Origin: JBDLID01 sp039715055
GTDB lineage: Bacteria; Desulfobacterota; Desulfobulbia; Desulfobulbales; Desulfocapsaceae
Direction of reading: 5' to 3'
Length of the DNA stretch: 27,944 bases
NCBI GenBank assembly: GCA_039715055.1
Contig: JBDLID010000031.1
Coordinates: forward strand, 1 to 27,944
Shown: piece by piece, positions 24,959-27,944 of the stretch
How the letters are laid out: each line of letters starts with the position of its first letter
How positions within the stretch are numbered: the first letter of the stretch is position 1
Translations under genes and position numbers: made by a program
The notes under the pieces: generated by a model
The model's input: the letters and a program-made list of their open reading frames with translations, nothing else
Told to the model about the DNA's origin: nothing
The model's database searches: none

Positions 24959-25489
24959 ATGAATGCTCCCAGACAATACCACTACGCCTTCAGCCAGGAA
25001 CCCGGCGAGACAACCCTTGCCATACTCGGCGAGCTCCCGGAACGGTGGGGACGAATGGTCCCTCTCGCCCGCGGTGTACTGGTGGAATCCGGCCGCACTC
25101 TCCAACAGAAGGGCCTTCTTGAGAAAGGGCGCAAACAAAATGAGCAGGGACGCAGTATCGGACTGATTGGTGCTTCGCGACATGGCTCGCTGGCCACTGA
25201 TCAGGATTTTGCCAGGGGCCTCAAACTCGGCTACTCGTTTGCCAGCCCGGCGCTTTTCGGCTATACCCTGGCCAACATCCCCCTGGCTGAGGCGGCCAAC
25301 CACTTCGGCCTGACCGGTCCGGTATACGGCCTTCTGGAAAGTGACAGCCCGCTGGAGACAGCCACAGAGGAGGCACATCGCCTTCTCGACGCAGGCGGCA
25401 TAGATTGCATGCTGGCCTGCAGTTTTGACACTATCCGACACCACGACCACGAAGATGGTCTGGAAATAACCTTTACCCTTGTGAACTGA
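24959..25489 (+). CDS. Half-length ketosynthase-like protein lacking the catalytic cysteine
   Basis: This 176-residue protein resembles the N-terminal half of a beta-ketoacyl synthase (the N-terminal-like domain type). Supporting signs are ARGVLVESG near the start, SPALFGYTLANIPLAEAANHFGLTGP (residues about 96-121 in two pieces) and the LLDAGGIDCMLACSFDT stretch, all matching the region around the nucleophile elbow. At the cysteine position the sequence reads LLESDSPLE, so Asp129 or a neighbour replaces Cys, and the C-terminal half with both histidines is absent. The open frame is intact and tightly packed (2 bp before the next ATG), so it is probably maintained rather than decaying. A scaffold, chain-length or regulatory partner role is inference. 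Confidence 0.75.
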   Translation: MNAPRQYHYAFSQEPGETTLAILGELPERWGRMVPLARGVLVESGRTLQQKGLLEKGRKQNEQGRSIGLIGASRHGSLATDQDFARGLKLGYSFASPALFGYTLANIPLAEAANHFGLTGPVYGLLESDSPLETATEEAHRLLDAGGIDCMLACSFDTIRHHDHEDGLEITFTLVN

Positions 25490-25490
25490 C

Positions 25491-26768
25491 ATGCAGAAAG
25501 TATTACTCGTCTACCCTAAATGGCAAAAGCTTGCCGAACAAACCGAATTTCACCTGCCGCCCCATGGACCTGTCTGCGTTGCGGCTTCTGTCCCGGAAGA
25601 GTATGAACTCTGTTTCATTGACGAAAATGTCGACCCCATCAACTTCGATCAGGACATTGACATTGTCCTGCTGTCGATGATGCTCACCTGCCAGATCCCC
25701 CGCGGCAAAGAAATTGCTGCCGGGTTTAAAAAACGTGGTGTGCCGGTGGTCTGTGGCGGAATCTCAACCATGCTCCATGCTGATGAAATGGCCGAGCATG
25801 TGGATTCGGTTTTCCTGGGTGAGACCGAAAACGGCAAACTTGCCGGAGTTCTTGCCGATGCGGCCAGGGGTGAGTTGAAACCCCGTTATGATTTTTTCCA
25901 TGACTTTCCGCCTGTTGAATCCATCGGTCCGGCCAGGCGTGATATCCTCAACCGTGACCGCTATGTCTACCGTGGAGTCCCCATGGTTGATCTGGTCCAT
26001 GCCTCGCGGGGCTGCAAGTTCAACTGCTTTCCCTGCTCCACCGCCTTCCTCGGTGGCCGTCAGTTCCGGCCGCGCCCCATCGATAAAGTGGTTGAGGAGT
26101 TGGAGAGCATCGACAACAACCGCCTCTTTCTCGTAGACAACTCCCTGGCTCAGGACAAAAAATGGGTCATGGAACTCTTTGAGGCGATGATTCCGCTGAA
26201 GAAAAAATGGGTCAGCCACCCTATCCTCGACGAAGAAGAGGTCATCAAAAAGGCTGCCGAAGCTGGCTGCTGGTACGTCTACCAGGCGGTGTTCGACACC
26301 TCTGACTATATCCGTGACCGGATCAAACGGCTCAAGGATCACGGCATCGGCATCGAAGCGGCGGTCATGCTCGGCACCGACAACCAGGATGCCGACTACA
26401 TCAAACGTCTCGTTGATTTTCTCCTTGAAAACGACATTGACATGTGCGAGTTCTCCATCCTCACCCCCTTTCTCCACACCAAGGCCTCCAAACAGTTTGA
26501 AGAGGAGGGCCGCATCCTTCATCGTGACTGGTCCCGCTACACCACTGCCGAGGTTGTTTACCAACCCAAGAACATGGAACCGGAAACTCTGCAGGAGATG
26601 TACTCCTACGCCTGGGAAACCTTTTACAAGGAAGTGCCCCAGTCCCTGAGGATGTCCAGGCTCTTTGCCGAGGTGCTCAAAAAAGAACGGGCAGACGGAT
26701 CCTATGTCTCTCCCCGGCTCAAGCCGGAACGGACCTGGCATGGAGAAAATGAGCCGGCAGTAAATTAA
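25491..26768 (+). CDS. B12-binding-type radical SAM protein 1
   Basis: This 425-residue radical SAM enzyme has the layout of the cobalamin-binding class: an N-terminal Rossmann-like domain (VLLVYPKWQ, PPHGPVCVAA, VPVVCGGISTMLH), then a radical SAM core with Cys175, Cys179 and Cys182 (SRGCKFNCFPCST). The residue before the third cysteine is Pro rather than the usual aromatic. No DXHXXG cobalamin motif is visible, which is common in this class. Members of the class methylate or rearrange unactivated carbons, including in membrane-lipid synthesis such as hopanoids. It follows the ketosynthase-like gene with one base between them and precedes another member of the class. Confidence 0.9.
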   Translation: MQKVLLVYPKWQKLAEQTEFHLPPHGPVCVAASVPEEYELCFIDENVDPINFDQDIDIVLLSMMLTCQIPRGKEIAAGFKKRGVPVVCGGISTMLHADEMAEHVDSVFLGETENGKLAGVLADAARGELKPRYDFFHDFPPVESIGPARRDILNRDRYVYRGVPMVDLVHASRGCKFNCFPCSTAFLGGRQFRPRPIDKVVEELESIDNNRLFLVDNSLAQDKKWVMELFEAMIPLKKKWVSHPILDEEEVIKKAAEAGCWYVYQAVFDTSDYIRDRIKRLKDHGIGIEAAVMLGTDNQDADYIKRLVDFLLENDIDMCEFSILTPFLHTKASKQFEEEGRILHRDWSRYTTAEVVYQPKNMEPETLQEMYSYAWETFYKEVPQSLRMSRLFAEVLKKERADGSYVSPRLKPERTWHGENEPAVN

Positions 26769-26799
26769 CAGCCGGAATCCGATCTCCGATCTGTCAATC

Positions 26800-27944
26800 A
26801 TGACCCATTCCTGTCTCATTATTTCCGCCAACCAGGTGGTCAGCCCTTACCCGGTCTATCCATTGGGCGCCGCGCATCTGCTCGGCACCCTGGAGAAGCA
26901 CGGTATCTCGGGCAGCCACTTCGACATGCTGGCCGACGGCCTCCATGACGGTTTGAGAGAACATCTTCTCAATAACAACTACGACGCGGTGGCGCTCTCC
27001 ATCCGCAACCTGGAGACGGTGGACAGTTCCATTCCGGATCGCTACCTGGACAAGATTGTCACCACCATGGAAATCATCCGCAGCCAGTCCGACGCGCCTG
27101 TGGTGATCGGCGGATCCGGCTTTTCAATCCTGCCGGAAACGGTGCTTGAAGTCCTTGGCGGTGATTATGGTGTTGTCGGTGAAGGGGAAGTTCTTTTCCC
27201 CTGGCTCCTGGAGGAAATTTTTTCCGGTAGACCACCTCAGCAAAAACTTTTTTACGCCGACCCCGAGCAGTACCCCTGGGACCAGCCGATCTACTCCCCA
27301 ACTGCCGCTGACTATTACATTCGCCATGGCGGTATGCTCAACATCCAGACCAAACGTGGCTGCCCCTACAATTGCGCCTATTGCTCCTACCCGGTACTGG
27401 AGGGACGACGGCTGCGGTTGCGGGATCCCGAAGAGATCGCCAACGAAGTGGCGCGCCTGACAAGAGATCACGGCGCCCGCTACATCTTTTTTACCGACTC
27501 GGTGTTCAATGATCATTCGGGCCACTTCCGCCACATCGCCGAGGCGTTGATCAAAACCGGCAACAAAACTCCCTGGTGCGGCTTCTTTCGTCCGAAAAAT
27601 CTTTCCACAGATGACCTCAGGCTCCTCAAACGTTCAGGTCTCGCAGCTATGGAAATTGGGACAGACGGCGCCTGTGACACGACTCTTGCTGCACTGAACA
27701 AAGGCTTTTCATTCTCGGATGTGGAAGCCGTTAACAAACGGGTGACTGCAGAGGGAATCCCCTGTGCCCACTTTGTCATGTTCGGCGGCCCCGGTGAGAG
27801 CGAGCAAACCCTGGAAGAGGGGCTGGCCAACCTGGACCGGCTGGAGGACTGCCTGGTCTTTGCCTATGCAGGGATCCGTATCTTCCCGGACACCGAAATC
27901 CACCGTCTGGCCCTCAGTGAAGCTGTGATCACCAGTGACACTAG
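26800..27944 (+). CDS. B12-binding-type radical SAM protein 2 (cut by right window edge)
   Basis: The frame is open from the ATG at 26800 to the window end (381 codons), so the gene is incomplete. The N-terminal domain resembles a cobalamin-binding fold (YPLGAAHLLGTLEKHG near residues 20-35, VVIGGSGFSILPE near 101-113, GVVGEGE). The radical SAM cysteines are Cys188, Cys192 and Cys195 (RGCPYNCAYCSYP), followed by FTDSVFN and IGTDG core strands and FGGPGES. It resembles proteins annotated as lipid-biosynthesis B12-binding/radical SAM enzymes, which I recall but could not search. It follows B12-type protein 1 after 31 bp on the same strand. The cluster evidently continues past the edge. Confidence 0.9.
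   Translation, partial: MTHSCLIISANQVVSPYPVYPLGAAHLLGTLEKHGISGSHFDMLADGLHDGLREHLLNNNYDAVALSIRNLETVDSSIPDRYLDKIVTTMEIIRSQSDAPVVIGGSGFSILPETVLEVLGGDYGVVGEGEVLFPWLLEEIFSGRPPQQKLFYADPEQYPWDQPIYSPTAADYYIRHGGMLNIQTKRGCPYNCAYCSYPVLEGRRLRLRDPEEIANEVARLTRDHGARYIFFTDSVFNDHSGHFRHIAEALIKTGNKTPWCGFFRPKNLSTDDLRLLKRSGLAAMEIGTDGACDTTLAALNKGFSFSDVEAVNKRVTAEGIPCAHFVMFGGPGESEQTLEEGLANLDRLEDCLVFAYAGIRIFPDTEIHRLALSEAVITSDT

Noticed and set aside
25764..26831. Minus-strand open frame of 355 codons
   Set aside because: It is antisense to B12-type radical SAM protein 1 and has no recognisable domain.
1..27944. CRISPR arrays, tRNA or rRNA genes, transposases
   Set aside because: No regularly spaced direct repeats, no tRNA- or rRNA-like sequence and no transposase or integrase frame were recognised.

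Overview
The window looks like a chromosomal segment of a Gram-negative, mainly anaerobic bacterium, most likely a deltaproteobacterium/Desulfobacterota (Desulfobulbales-like). The evidence is gene content: an outer-membrane lipid system (MlaA/MlaC), an electron-transfer flavoprotein alpha subunit fused to a two-[4Fe-4S] ferredoxin domain, acyl-CoA dehydrogenase with EtfBA, and many radical SAM enzymes. The taxon is an inference and was not checked by a search.

Left part (1-16 kb), all on the minus strand and read from right to left. An oligopeptide-type ABC permease pair (yejB, yejE) is followed by mlaA-mlaC and a strong intrinsic terminator near 12.15 kb. Next comes a long lipid operon: YceD/DUF177, rpmF, plsX, fabH, acyl-CoA dehydrogenase, etfB, ferredoxin-etfA, fabG, acpP, fabF and rpiB, closed by a terminator near 2.7 kb. 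Then come glyA, nrdR and a ribD cut by the left edge. This is housekeeping type II fatty acid synthesis (FabH, FabG, AcpP, FabF) and phospholipid precursor supply (PlsX). A complete flavin redox module sits where dehydratase, malonyl-transferase or enoyl-reductase genes might be expected.

A 441-bp AT-rich gap (15872-16312) separates the divergent halves. It holds an imperfect long inverted repeat.

Right part (16.3-27.9 kb), all on the plus strand. RNase D (rnd) is followed by a tightly packed cluster: ketosynthase 1, a CrtI/phytoene-desaturase-like flavoprotein, ketosynthase 2, a dedicated acyl carrier protein, a PlsC-type acyltransferase, a PaaK-type adenylating ligase, a SPASM radical SAM protein, a half-length ketosynthase-like protein without the catalytic cysteine, and two successive B12-binding-type radical SAM proteins. 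The last of these runs off the right edge. The set suggests a specialised membrane-lipid pathway. An acyl chain would be built on a private ACP by two extra ketosynthases, dehydrogenated by the CrtI-like enzyme, remodelled by radical chemistry and placed on a glycerolipid by PlsC. The closest described idea is the (unproven) candidate gene set for ladderane lipids in anammox bacteria. The product here is unknown, and this cluster is the main discovery candidate.

No tRNA, rRNA, CRISPR array, transposase or integrase was seen.
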